Shown: one piece after another, positions 27,771 to 36,060 of the stretch | Layout: each line of letters begins with the position of its first letter | Numbering within the stretch: the first letter of the stretch is position 1 | Source of the DNA: Lysobacter sp. GX 14042 | GTDB taxonomy: Bacteria; Pseudomonadota; Gammaproteobacteria; Xanthomonadales; Xanthomonadaceae | Assembly (NCBI RefSeq): GCF_021390425.1 | Contig: NZ_JAJUWY010000003.1 | Location: 62,001 to 126,000, forward strand | DNA: 64,000 bases | Direction of reading: 5' to 3' | Made by a program: the position numbers and the translations under genes | Notes under the pieces: model-generated | The model's input: the letters and a program-made list of their open reading frames with translations, nothing else | Databases searched by the model: none | What the model was told of the DNA's origin: nothing

Positions 27771-28369
27771 CGCCAGACCAGGCACCGGTTGTTCGCCGGC
27801 ATCGCCACGTCGTCCTGCAGGCGCAGGCCCATCCCGCGCGCAAGCGCGTCGACCGCCTCGAAATCACGGATGCCCGACGCCGGGTCGCGCGACCGCAGCC
27901 AGGCATCGAACGCGCGGTTGCTTTCGCTGCTGTACGCGCCAGCGTAGTTGAACGGGCCGTACACCACCAGCAGGCCGGCCGGCGCCAGTACTGTTCCGAT
28001 GCCGGCAAAGAACGCCTGCACCTGCGGCCAGGCCATGATGTGCAGGGTGTTGGCGCTGAACACCGCATCGAACGGCTCCACGGCAAGCGCGGGCCAGCGG
28101 TCCACGTCCAGCGCCAGCGGGGCCGGGGTGTTGGGCAGGGCGGCCCCGTCCAGCCAGGCGCGGATCCCCGGCAGGTTCTCCACCCGGTCGCTGGCCTGCC
28201 ACGCCAGCCAGGGCATGGACGCGGCGAAGTGCACCGCGTGCTGTCCGGTGCCGCTGCCGACCTCCAGCACCCGGCGGGCATTGCCGAGGTATCCACGCAG
28301 GACCTCGAGGATCGGCCCGCGGTTGCGCTCGCAGGCGGGGGAGAACGGCTTGTCGGGGGATCCGGTCAT
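27710..28369 (-). CDS. DUF938-family SAM-dependent methyltransferase
   Basis: A 219 aa Rossmann methyltransferase. VLEVGSGTGQHAVHFAASMP is the SAM-binding loop. SPACERNRGPILEVL at the N-terminus, ASDRVENLPGIRAWLDG, FSANTLHIMAWPQVQAFFAGI and YGPFNYAGAYSSESNRAFDAWLRSRDPASGIRDFEAV are typical of DUF938. The substrate is unknown. Its 3' end overlaps the MATE gene on the other strand by 61 bp, including the last 20 codons of each. The start is the ATG of MTGSPDKPF. Confidence 0.88.
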   Translation of the reverse strand: MTGSPDKPFSPACERNRGPILEVLRGYLGNARRVLEVGSGTGQHAVHFAASMPWLAWQASDRVENLPGIRAWLDGAALPNTPAPLALDVDRWPALAVEPFDAVFSANTLHIMAWPQVQAFFAGIGTVLAPAGLLVVYGPFNYAGAYSSESNRAFDAWLRSRDPASGIRDFEAVDALARGMGLRLQDDVAMPANNRCLVWRQRGIATTGSSPASSSKRAP

Positions 28370-28434
28370 GGCACGCGGTGGACAGCGACAACAGCGCACA
28401 TCATGGGCCATCCGTTCCGGCCGCCGGACTTCAT

Positions 28435-28462
28435 TTGCCTTGTGCCCGGGCGGGCCTAAGCT
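28435..28462 (+). promoter_or_regulatory. Sigma-70-type promoter candidate for the BCCT transporter
   Basis: TTGCCT and TAAGCT hexamers are separated by 16 bp, with the expected start about 30 nt before the ATG at 28497. Confidence 0.35.
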
Positions 28463-28496
28463 CGTGCGGTTCCGCCCACCTTCCCAGGGAGCAGGC

Positions 28497-30095
28497 ATGG
28501 TCTTCCGCATCTCGCTGTTGCTGGTCGTCGCACTGGCCGTCGTCGCCGGGCTCGCCCCCGGTCCCTTCGAGACCGTGGCCGGCGGGGCGCTGGCCGCCGT
28601 CATCAACCAGGCCGGCTGGCTGTACCTGCTGATCGTGTTCCTGACCCTGGTGTTCCTGGTCTTCTTGGCCTTCGGCCCGATGGCGGCGCTGCGCATCGGC
28701 GGGCGCGATGCCGAGCCCGAGTTCTCCAAGCCGGTCTGGCTGTCGATGCTGTTCGCCGCCGGCATGGGCATCGGCCTGGTGTTCTGGGGCGCGGCCGAGC
28801 CGGTCTCGCACCTGGTCACCCCGCCCGAAAGCCTGCCCGGCAGCACGCCGCAGGCGGCACGCGCGGCCATGCGCTACACCTTCTTCCACTGGGGCCTGCA
28901 CCCCTGGGCGATCTACGCGCTGATGGGCCTGGCGATCGCCTGGTTCCAGTACAACCGCAATGGCCGTGGACTGATCAGCGACCTGCTGCAGCCGCTGATC
29001 GGCGACCGCCACCTCGGCTGGATCGGCCATGTGGTCAACATCATCGCCGTGGTCGCCACCGCGATCGGCGTGGCCACCACGCTGGGCTTCGGCACCATGC
29101 AGATCAGCGCCGGCATGGCGCGCGTGTTCGGCCTGCCTTCGGGACTCGGGATGCAGCTGGCGGTGATCGTGGCGTGCTTCGTGCTCTACATGGCCTCCAG
29201 TGCCAGTGGCGTGGACCGCGGCATCAAGTGGCTGTCGAGCTTCAATCTCGCCCTGGCCGGCGTGCTGCTGCTGGCGGTGGCGCTGCTGGGGCCCACCGGC
29301 TTCATCTTCGAGACCTTCACCACCTCGCTGGGCAGCTACCTCGACCACCTGGTGGGGATGAGCCTGACCATGACGCCGTTCTCCGGCAACAGCTGGGTGG
29401 CGGACTGGACGATCTTCTACTGGGCCTGGTGGATCTCGTGGTCGCCGTTCGTGGGCTCGTTCATCGCCCGGGTGTCATACGGGCGCAGCGTGCGCGAATT
29501 CGTGCTGGGGGTGGTCGCGCTGCCCAGCCTGCTGGGTTTCGCCTGGTTCGCCACCTTTGGCGGCACCGCGCTGTGGGCGCAGATCTTCGGTGGCATCGAC
29601 ATGGCCGGCGCGCTGGATGCCGGGTACGAGACCGTGCTGTTCAGCATGTACGAGAGCCTGCCGTTGGCGGGATTGCTGTCGGGGCTGTCGATCCTGCTGC
29701 TGGTGATCTTCTTCGTCACCTCGGCCGACTCGGCGGTGCTGATACTGGGTTCGATGTCGAGCCAGGACCCCGGCGACCCGCCGCTGGCGCGCAAGTTCGC
29801 CTGGGGCATCGCGGTGGCGTTGATCGCCGCATCGATGCTCATTGCCGGCGGCCTGGACGCGCTGCAGACCCTGATCACCGTGGCCGCGCTGCCGTTCGCC
29901 TTGCTGATGGTCGGGGTGATGGTCGGGCTTTACCGGGTGCTGGCCCTGGAGGCGTTGCGCGAGAAGGCCGAGGAGCGGCGCGCCCGGCGGGCGATCGAGG
30001 ACTGGATCGCGCGCGAACAGGAGGCACAGGCCGATGCCCTCGCCGCGGAGGAGGCCATCGCGGGCACCGCCCCGCCAGCGGCGCCGGGACGCTGA
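28497..30095 (+). CDS. BCCT-family betaine/carnitine/choline transporter
   Basis: A 532 aa inner-membrane symporter with about 12 hydrophobic helices. The family signatures are plain: AAGMGIGLVFWGAAEPVSHL and FYWAWWISWSPFVGSFIARVSYGRSVREFV, the latter carrying the Trp-rich substrate segment. A short charged C-terminal tail (EKAEERRARRAIEDWIAREQEAQ) could act as the osmosensing end seen in BetP-type carriers. AGGGAG precedes the ATG. It probably imports osmoprotectants; the specific substrate cannot be assigned. Confidence 0.92.
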   Translation: MVFRISLLLVVALAVVAGLAPGPFETVAGGALAAVINQAGWLYLLIVFLTLVFLVFLAFGPMAALRIGGRDAEPEFSKPVWLSMLFAAGMGIGLVFWGAAEPVSHLVTPPESLPGSTPQAARAAMRYTFFHWGLHPWAIYALMGLAIAWFQYNRNGRGLISDLLQPLIGDRHLGWIGHVVNIIAVVATAIGVATTLGFGTMQISAGMARVFGLPSGLGMQLAVIVACFVLYMASSASGVDRGIKWLSSFNLALAGVLLLAVALLGPTGFIFETFTTSLGSYLDHLVGMSLTMTPFSGNSWVADWTIFYWAWWISWSPFVGSFIARVSYGRSVREFVLGVVALPSLLGFAWFATFGGTALWAQIFGGIDMAGALDAGYETVLFSMYESLPLAGLLSGLSILLLVIFFVTSADSAVLILGSMSSQDPGDPPLARKFAWGIAVALIAASMLIAGGLDALQTLITVAALPFALLMVGVMVGLYRVLALEALREKAEERRARRAIEDWIAREQEAQADALAAEEAIAGTAPPAAPGR

Positions 30096-30113
30096 GGCGC
30101 GGACCGCCACCCC

Positions 30114-30638
30114 ATGCCGCACTTCGACCACACGCTTGTCCTGCCTGTCGCCCCATCGGACTGGGCGCCGCCGCCGAGTGGCCTGGTCGTCGACGGCGTG
30201 CGGCTGGAGCCCAAGGATGAGCTGCACGTCACCCTGGTCGGCGGCCGGCTAGGCGCCGAGCTCCGGCGCACGCTGGGGGCACAGCGGGCCTCGCGGGAGG
30301 TGGATGCGGTCTTCCGGCGCCTGGACTGGTCGTTCTCCCGGACCGGGCGCTGCCTGCTGCTGCGCAAGCCGTTCCGCGACGGCGGGCGACAGCGGCTCGC
30401 CCATTCGGTGATCGAGTGCATCGAAATGCCCGCGATGGCGCCGTTCCATCGTGCGCTCGGGCAGCTGCTGGGCCGCGAGCTTCCGGTACCGCCTTCGCAC
30501 GTGACGCTGTACGTCGCCGGCAAGGACCAGGGCATCGGCGTCCCGGACCGGCGTCGCCTGCGTGCGTGGACGGTGCGCATGCTGGGGGCTGGCGAACCGG
30601 CCCCGCGCCCGACCGCCGCAGCGGCCCACCACGGATAG
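30114..30638 (+). CDS. 2H-phosphoesterase-like protein
   Basis: A 174 aa protein with two HxT motifs, ELHVTLVGG near residue 41 and SHVTLYVAG near 126. This is the mark of the 2H phosphoesterase superfamily (2'-5' RNA ligase/CPDase type). The family hydrolyses cyclic phosphodiester ends of RNA or nucleotides; which substrate applies here is unknown. The Ala-rich tail has low complexity. It starts 18 bp after the BCCT stop on the same strand. The assignment rests on the paired motifs and size. Confidence 0.6.
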   Translation: MPHFDHTLVLPVAPSDWAPPPSGLVVDGVRLEPKDELHVTLVGGRLGAELRRTLGAQRASREVDAVFRRLDWSFSRTGRCLLLRKPFRDGGRQRLAHSVIECIEMPAMAPFHRALGQLLGRELPVPPSHVTLYVAGKDQGIGVPDRRRLRAWTVRMLGAGEPAPRPTAAAAHHG

Positions 30639-30649
30639 CACCTGCCGGG

Positions 30650-31708
30650 TTACTCCTGCGGGTCCGGCGGCCGGTGCTCGCCGGGAACCTGGGTGAAGGT
30701 GTGCAGCGCCTCGCGCACATACAGGCGCTTGACCAGCACGAACACCACCACGGTCAGCGGAGCGGCGAGGATCACGCCCAGCAACCCGAACAGCAGCCCG
30801 CTGGCGAACAGCGACACCAGCAGCACGGCCGGCGGCAGGCTGACCACCCGCTGCTGGATCAGCGGCTGCAGCACATGGCTCTCCAGTTGCTGGACGGCGG
30901 TGAACAGCACCAGCGAACCCAGCCCGACCTCGGGACTGACGGTGAAGCCCAGCAACACAGCCGGGATACCGGCTGCCACCGGGCCGATGAACGGCACGAA
31001 GTCCAGCAGCAGGGTGATGATCCCGAGACCCAGTGCACCCGGAACACCGAGCAGCCACAACCCCATCCCGGTCAGCAGGCCGACCACCGCCATCGTCACC
31101 AGCTGTCCCAGCAACCAGTAACGCAGGGCGCTCCCGCTGGCGTCGAGCGCGTCGCCCACCAGTTGTCGGCGGTCGGTGGGGAACAGCTTCAGCAATCCGT
31201 CGCGGTACAGCCGTGGCTGTGCCGCCAGGTAGATGCCGCCGGCGACCATCAGCAGCAGGTAGGTAATGTTGCCCGAAGCGGACATCGCCAGCGTGCCGGC
31301 CTTCGCCGCAAGGCCGGCGGCGCTGGCACGGGCCTGCTCGGCCATCTGCAACACCACCGGCCCGGCGGGACTGGTGGCGAGCCACTCCTGGAAGCGTGCC
31401 CATGCTTCGGGCAGCGCGTCCCGCAGCGTTCCCAGCTCGCCCGCCAGCTGGGCACCGAACAGCCAGACCAGGAGCGTCAACACGGCAGCCAGGAGAGTCA
31501 CCGCCAGCGCCAGCGCAAGCCCGTGCGACAGCCGCAGGTACCGGGCCAGCGGCGACGCCGCCGCATCGAGCATGACCGCGATCACCACCGCACCGAACAC
31601 CACCAGCAACAGTCCCGACAGGTGCCACGCCAGCAGGAACCCGGCACCGAGCGCCAGGGCGATGAGGACGCGGCCCACGTAGGACCGGATACCGGCGGAG
31701 GTCTGCAT
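30650..31708 (-). CDS. AI-2E family (PerM/TqsA-type) membrane protein
   Basis: A 352 aa polytopic inner-membrane protein. It begins with a hydrophobic pair (GRVLIALALGAGFLLAWHLSGLLLVVFGAVVIAVML). It then has the family core GVPGALGLGIITLLLDFVPFIGPVAAGIPAVLLGF, QQLESHVLQPLIQQRVVSLPPAVLLVSLFASGLLFGLLGVILAAPL and a final helix. Family members act in autoinducer-2 export or as Na+/H+ antiporters; neither can be assigned here. The start is the ATG of MQTSAGIRSYVG. It is divergent from the mrfA-like helicase. Confidence 0.88.
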   Translation of the reverse strand: MQTSAGIRSYVGRVLIALALGAGFLLAWHLSGLLLVVFGAVVIAVMLDAAASPLARYLRLSHGLALALAVTLLAAVLTLLVWLFGAQLAGELGTLRDALPEAWARFQEWLATSPAGPVVLQMAEQARASAAGLAAKAGTLAMSASGNITYLLLMVAGGIYLAAQPRLYRDGLLKLFPTDRRQLVGDALDASGSALRYWLLGQLVTMAVVGLLTGMGLWLLGVPGALGLGIITLLLDFVPFIGPVAAGIPAVLLGFTVSPEVGLGSLVLFTAVQQLESHVLQPLIQQRVVSLPPAVLLVSLFASGLLFGLLGVILAAPLTVVVFVLVKRLYVREALHTFTQVPGEHRPPDPQE

Positions 31709-31841
31709 TGCCCACCATCGTTGTGGATTGCGCCAGCACCGTAGCGGCGGGGATGCGGCGGGCCCGTGAGTGTTCCGGCCGTTCTCATCGGGTGAGACGC
31801 GCCCGTGCTGCCATGGCCGATCCTCCATCCGGATCCGTCGC

Positions 31842-34301
31842 ATGCATTCCGCCCTCGCTCCAGCTGTCCAGGCTTCCGGGACGGAGTTGTCCCGCCAGGC
31901 CGGCGCATCCGGCGACGGCGGACTGCTGGCCCAGCGGCTGCACCGGCGCTACGCCGACCGGATCACCGGCCGGCTCACCGTCCCGGGTTCGCAGGGTTCC
32001 TTTTGCCCGTTGCCCGACAGCCTCCCCGATGCCCTGCGCGCGGCGCTGCAGGCGCGCGGAGTCCACCGGCTGTATTCGCACCAGGCCGAAGCCTGGGAGG
32101 CCGCCCGGCGCGGTGGGCACCTGGTGGTCGCCACCCCGACCGCCTCCGGGAAATCGCTGTGCTACACGCTGCCGGTACTGGCCGCGGCGATGGGCGGGCC
32201 GCACGGGCAGGCGTCCGGGTCGAAGGCGTTGTTCCTGTTCCCGACCAAGGCGCTGGCCCAGGACCAGGTCGCCGAGCTGCTGGAACTCAACCGCGCCGGC
32301 GACCTGGGGGTGAAGGCCTTCACCTTCGACGGCGATACCCCGGGTGATGCGCGGCTGGCGGTGCGCCTGCACGGCGACATCGTGGTCTCCAACCCGGACA
32401 TGCTCCACCAGGGCATCCTGCCGCACCACACCAAATGGGCGCAGTTCTTCGAGAACCTGCGCTACGTGGTGATCGACGAGGTGCACACCTACCGCGGGGT
32501 GTTCGGCAGCCACGTCACCAACGTGCTGCGCCGGCTCAAGCGAATCTGCGCGTTCTACGGCGCGCGGCCGCAGTTCATCCTGTGCTCGGCGACGATCGGC
32601 AACCCCGCCGCGCATGCCCGCGCGCTGATCGAGGACGAAGTCACCGCGATCACGCAGTCCGGCGCGCCCAGTGGCGAGCGCCACGTGCTGCTGTGGAATC
32701 CGCCGGTGGTCAATCCGGACCTGGGCCTGCGGGCCTCGGCCCGCTCGCAGTCCAACCGCATCGCCCGCATCGCGATCAAGTCCGGGCTGAAGACGCTGGT
32801 GTTCGCCCAGAGCCGGCTGATGGTCGAGGTGCTGACCAAGTACCTCAAGGACGTGTTCGACCATGACCCGCGCAAGCCGGCGCGCATCCGCGCCTACCGC
32901 GGCGGCTACCTGCCGACCGAGCGCCGCGAGGTGGAGCGCTCGATGCGCGCCGGCAACGTCGACGGTATCGTCAGCACCTCGGCGCTGGAGCTGGGCGTGG
33001 ACATCGGTGCGCTGGACGTGGTGGTGCTCAACGGCTACCCCGGCACGGTGGCGGCCACCTGGCAGCGCTTCGGCCGCGCCGGGCGCCGGCAGAAGCCTTC
33101 GCTGGGCGTGTTGGTGGCCAGCAGCCAGCCGCTGGACCAGTACGTGGTGCGCCACCCGGACTTCTTCGCCGACGCAACCCCCGAGCACGCCCGGGTGGCC
33201 CCGGACCAGCCGCTGATCCTGTTCGACCACATCCGCTGCGCGGCCTTCGAGCTGCCGTTCAACGACGGCGAGGGCTTCGGCCCGGTGGAGTCGGCGCCGT
33301 ACCTGGAGGTGCTGGCCGAGACCGGCGTGGTGCACCACGAGGGCGGGCGCTGGGAGTGGATCGCCGACAGCTACCCGGCCAACACGGTCAGCCTGCGCAG
33401 CGTCGCCGATGGCAACTTCGTGGTGGTCGACCGCGGCGAGGGGCGCCAGCGGATCATCGCCGAGGTCGACTATTCCGCCGCCGCACTGACCCTGTACGAG
33501 GGCGCGATCCACATGGTCCAGTCGACCCCCTACCAGGTCGAGCGGCTGGACTGGGAGGGACGCAAGGCCTTCGTCACCCGCACCCGGGTCGACTACTACA
33601 CCGACTCGATCGACTACACGAAGCTCAAGGTGCTCGAGCGCTTCGACGGCGGCCCGGCGGGGCAGGGCGACTGCAGCCACGGCGAGGTACACGTGGTCCG
33701 GCGGGTGGCCGGCTACAAGAAGATCCGCTACTACACCCACGAGAACATCGGCTACGGGCCGGTCAACCTGCCCGACCAGGAGCTGCACACCACCGCGGCG
33801 TGGTGGCAGCTGCCGCAGGCCACGTTGCTGGCCTGGTTCGCCAGCCGGCAGGATGCGCTGGACGGCTTCCTGGGCGCGGCGTACGCGCTGCACGTGGTGG
33901 CCACGGTGGCGGTGATGGCCGATGCACGCGACCTGCAGAAGGCGGTCGGCAACGGCGACGGCGCGTGGTTCGCGGTGGCCGACGCGGGCGGGCGCGGACA
34001 GCTGCGCGGAGCCGAGGGGGCGGACGGCGGCAGTGTCGACACGGTGGAGATGCAGCAGTTCGTGCCAACCGTGTACCTGTACGACAACTTCCCCGGCGGG
34101 GTGGGCCTGAGCGAGCCGCTGTGGACCCGCCAGGCCGAACTGTTGCGGCTGGCCGTCGAACTGGTCGGGCGCTGCGACTGCAAGGCCGGTTGCCCGGCCT
34201 GCGTCGGCCCGGTGCTCGCCGCCGACGAGGACCGCGACACACAGGCAAGCCCGAAGGCACTGGCGCGGCGCGTGCTCGGGCTTCTCGCGGAACCGGCATG
34301 A
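31842..34301 (+). CDS. mrfA: MrfA/YprA-like DEAD/DEAH helicase with C-terminal zinc domain
   Basis: An 819 aa superfamily 2 helicase. It has the Q-like SHQAEAWEAA, motif I ATPTASGKS near residue 96, motif II DEVH near 210, SATIGNP and a helicase-C part with STSALELGVDIGALDVVVLNGYPGTVAATWQRFGRAGRR. The C-terminal MZB/DUF1998 region ends in a Cys cluster, CDCKAGCPACVG near 778. Bacillus subtilis MrfA (YprA) is a 3'-5' helicase of this design needed for mitomycin C repair and works with exonuclease MrfB. The next gene here encodes an MrfB-like protein, supporting this reading over a generic helicase. Confidence 0.85.
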   Translation: MHSALAPAVQASGTELSRQAGASGDGGLLAQRLHRRYADRITGRLTVPGSQGSFCPLPDSLPDALRAALQARGVHRLYSHQAEAWEAARRGGHLVVATPTASGKSLCYTLPVLAAAMGGPHGQASGSKALFLFPTKALAQDQVAELLELNRAGDLGVKAFTFDGDTPGDARLAVRLHGDIVVSNPDMLHQGILPHHTKWAQFFENLRYVVIDEVHTYRGVFGSHVTNVLRRLKRICAFYGARPQFILCSATIGNPAAHARALIEDEVTAITQSGAPSGERHVLLWNPPVVNPDLGLRASARSQSNRIARIAIKSGLKTLVFAQSRLMVEVLTKYLKDVFDHDPRKPARIRAYRGGYLPTERREVERSMRAGNVDGIVSTSALELGVDIGALDVVVLNGYPGTVAATWQRFGRAGRRQKPSLGVLVASSQPLDQYVVRHPDFFADATPEHARVAPDQPLILFDHIRCAAFELPFNDGEGFGPVESAPYLEVLAETGVVHHEGGRWEWIADSYPANTVSLRSVADGNFVVVDRGEGRQRIIAEVDYSAAALTLYEGAIHMVQSTPYQVERLDWEGRKAFVTRTRVDYYTDSIDYTKLKVLERFDGGPAGQGDCSHGEVHVVRRVAGYKKIRYYTHENIGYGPVNLPDQELHTTAAWWQLPQATLLAWFASRQDALDGFLGAAYALHVVATVAVMADARDLQKAVGNGDGAWFAVADAGGRGQLRGAEGADGGSVDTVEMQQFVPTVYLYDNFPGGVGLSEPLWTRQAELLRLAVELVGRCDCKAGCPACVGPVLAADEDRDTQASPKALARRVLGLLAEPA

Positions 34302-34315
34302 GCTGGCCGTCTCCT

Positions 34316-34343
34316 GTCATGCCCGCAAACGCAGGCCTCCATG
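34316..34343. repeat. REP-like palindrome, degenerate copy 3
   Basis: GCCCGC-AAAC-GCAGGC (34321-34336) with the typical GTCAT lead and CTCCATG trail of this repeat family (chance translation VMPANAG). It lies in the 76-bp gap between the helicase and exonuclease genes. Confidence 0.55.
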
Positions 34344-34377
34344 TACGCCCGGTGGCCAGCCATGAGGCCGGCCTGCA

Positions 34378-35262
34378 ATGAGCATCACCCTCGACCGCCT
34401 GCGAACACTGAAACAACAGGCCGGTGGGGTGGCACCGCGTCCGCCGGCGCAACCCGCGGAGCACGCCCGGCAGCCGCAGTCCCTCGACTCGCTGCGCCGG
34501 CTCCTCGGTGTGCGCGAGCGCGCCCCCGCTTATGCGCCGCCGCTGCGCGCGCCGGACCGCAGCCTGCCCGGCGGGGAGATCGCGCCCGGCCTGCGGCTGA
34601 TCGAGTCGCACCTGGCGTTTCCACGGCCGGCCGGGCCCTTGCCGCTGGCGTTCGCCCGCCGCGGCGATGCGGTCGATCCGCGCGCGCTGCTGTTCTTCGA
34701 CACCGAGACCACCGGCCTGGCGGGCGGCACCGGCACCCGCGCATTCCAGATCGGCGCCGCCGACTGGCACCTGCATCCGGTGCACGGCGATGGCCTGCGG
34801 ATCCGCCAGTTGCTGATCACCACCCTGGCGGCCGAGCCGGCGATGCTGCGCGAGTTCGGCCGCTGGCTGGCTCCGGATACCGTGCTGTCGAGCTACAACG
34901 GCCGCTGCTACGACGCCCCGCTGCTGAAGACCCGCTACCGCCTGGCGCGGCTGGACGACCCGATCACCGCCCTTGACCACGTCGACCTGCTGTTCCCGAC
35001 CCGGCGCCGTTACCGCGGCCGCTGGGAGAACTGCCGGCTGGCGACCATCGAACGCCAGCTGCTGGGCATCGTCCGCGAGGACGACCTGCCCGGCTCGGAG
35101 GCACCGGCGGCGTGGTTGTCCTGGTTGCGCGGGGGGAGTTCCACCCTGCTGCGCCGGGTATGCGCGCACAACCACCAGGACGTGGTGACCCTGGCGCGGC
35201 TGCTGTTGCGGCTGGTACAGGCGCATGACGCCGCGCCGGAACTGTCCGGCCCGCTGCGCTGA
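34378..35262 (+). CDS. mrfB: MrfB/YprB-like exonuclease (RNase H-like fold)
   Basis: A 294 aa protein with a Pro/Arg-rich N-terminus. The DnaQ-like/RNase_H_2 exonuclease domain has FFDTETTGLAGGTGTRAFQIG (Asp107 and Glu109 as metal ligands), LSSYNGRCYDAPLLKTRY with the second Asp and CAHNHQDVVTLARLLLRL with the final His/Asp motif. This matches B. subtilis MrfB (YprB), a DNA exonuclease acting with MrfA in mitomycin C repair. The TPR tail of longer homologues is not seen. It follows the helicase gene by 76 bp, which contain a REP-like repeat. Confidence 0.82.
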   Translation: MSITLDRLRTLKQQAGGVAPRPPAQPAEHARQPQSLDSLRRLLGVRERAPAYAPPLRAPDRSLPGGEIAPGLRLIESHLAFPRPAGPLPLAFARRGDAVDPRALLFFDTETTGLAGGTGTRAFQIGAADWHLHPVHGDGLRIRQLLITTLAAEPAMLREFGRWLAPDTVLSSYNGRCYDAPLLKTRYRLARLDDPITALDHVDLLFPTRRRYRGRWENCRLATIERQLLGIVREDDLPGSEAPAAWLSWLRGGSSTLLRRVCAHNHQDVVTLARLLLRLVQAHDAAPELSGPLR

Positions 35263-35347
35263 GGGCCGGCCAATGCCCGTACAGGTTTACACCGTGCACA
35301 CGCCGGGACACGCAGGCTGCAGCCGGACTTTCGAGGAGCCAGCCGCG

Positions 35348-35644
35348 ATGACCCGTCCGATCCTGCCGCTTACCGTCCTGCTGCTGTCGATCGCCGCATG
35401 TTCCACCGTGCCCCCGCCGGGCGCGGTGGAGCAGGTCAGCGGCGTGTGCAACGCCGAAGCCGCCCGCTGGGCGATCGGCAAGGCCGCCACCTCCGACATC
35501 GTCGAGGACGCGCGGCTGGCCACCCAGAGCCGGGATGTGCGGGTGATCGAACCGGGCCAGGCGGTCACCCTGGATTACCGGGTCGACCGGCTGAACATCG
35601 ACGTCAACGAACGCGGCGCCATCACCGGCGTGCGCTGCGGCTGA
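35348..35644 (+). CDS. Peptidase inhibitor I78-family lipoprotein
   Basis: A 98 aa protein with a lipobox signal (LTVLLLSIAAC, Cys17). The mature part shows the I78 pattern: CNAEAARWAIGKAATSDIVEDARLATQSRDVRVIEPGQAVTLDYRVDRLN followed by INERGAITGVRCG-like ending, with two conserved Cys that bracket the domain. I78 proteins inhibit serine proteases such as elastase. GAGGAG lies 10 nt before the ATG. Lipidation would anchor it in the envelope, guarding against self or prey proteases; that role is inferred. Confidence 0.82.
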   Translation: MTRPILPLTVLLLSIAACSTVPPPGAVEQVSGVCNAEAARWAIGKAATSDIVEDARLATQSRDVRVIEPGQAVTLDYRVDRLNIDVNERGAITGVRCG

Positions 35645-35676
35645 GCCCCGGGGCCCGGTGTGCCGGGGACCGCCGC

Positions 35677-35910
35677 TCAGGCGCGGTCGTCGACCCCGGT
35701 GACGCCCGACTTGCGCGCGCAATGCGCGCAGCAGTAGAAGGTGCCATCCGATTCCACGCCGTGGCCGATCACCTTGCAGCCGCAATGGGCGCAATCGGGG
35801 GCAAGCGCATGGATCGCACACTCGAATGAATCGAACGTGCCGCCGCCGTTGTGGGCCTGCACGGTGAAGGCCTTGTCGTAGTCGTTGCCGCAGACATCGC
35901 AGATCGCCAT
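35677..35910 (-). CDS. Small Cys-rich zinc-ribbon-like protein
   Basis: A 77 aa cytoplasmic protein with CxxC pairs (CDVCG; CAHCGC; CCAHCA) and several His, consistent with bound zinc. The sequence MAICDVCGNDYDKAFTVQAHNGGGTFDSFECAIHALAP is typical of a conserved small family, sometimes called prokaryotic metallothionein-like. The function is unknown. A promoter candidate (TTGACC, 18 bp, GTTAGC) lies upstream at 35945-35974. Confidence 0.75.
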   Translation of the reverse strand: MAICDVCGNDYDKAFTVQAHNGGGTFDSFECAIHALAPDCAHCGCKVIGHGVESDGTFYCCAHCARKSGVTGVDDRA

Positions 35911-35944
35911 GTCGTGTTCCTCCAGGGTGGGACGGAAGGCCCAC

Positions 35945-35974
35945 GCTAACCGGCGGCCGGTAAATACAGGTCAA
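35945..35974 (-). promoter_or_regulatory. Sigma-70-type promoter candidate for the Cys-rich gene
   Basis: On the minus strand TTGACC (35974-35969) and GTTAGC (35950-35945) are 18 bp apart, predicting a start about 28 nt before the ATG. Confidence 0.35.
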
Positions 35975-36060
35975 GGGTCCGGCGCGGGCGCATTGAACCG
36001 GGCGCGCTCCCATGCCACGTTCCGGTTCCTGCCGGCGACGCCGGCCTGCCCGGAGTCGCC

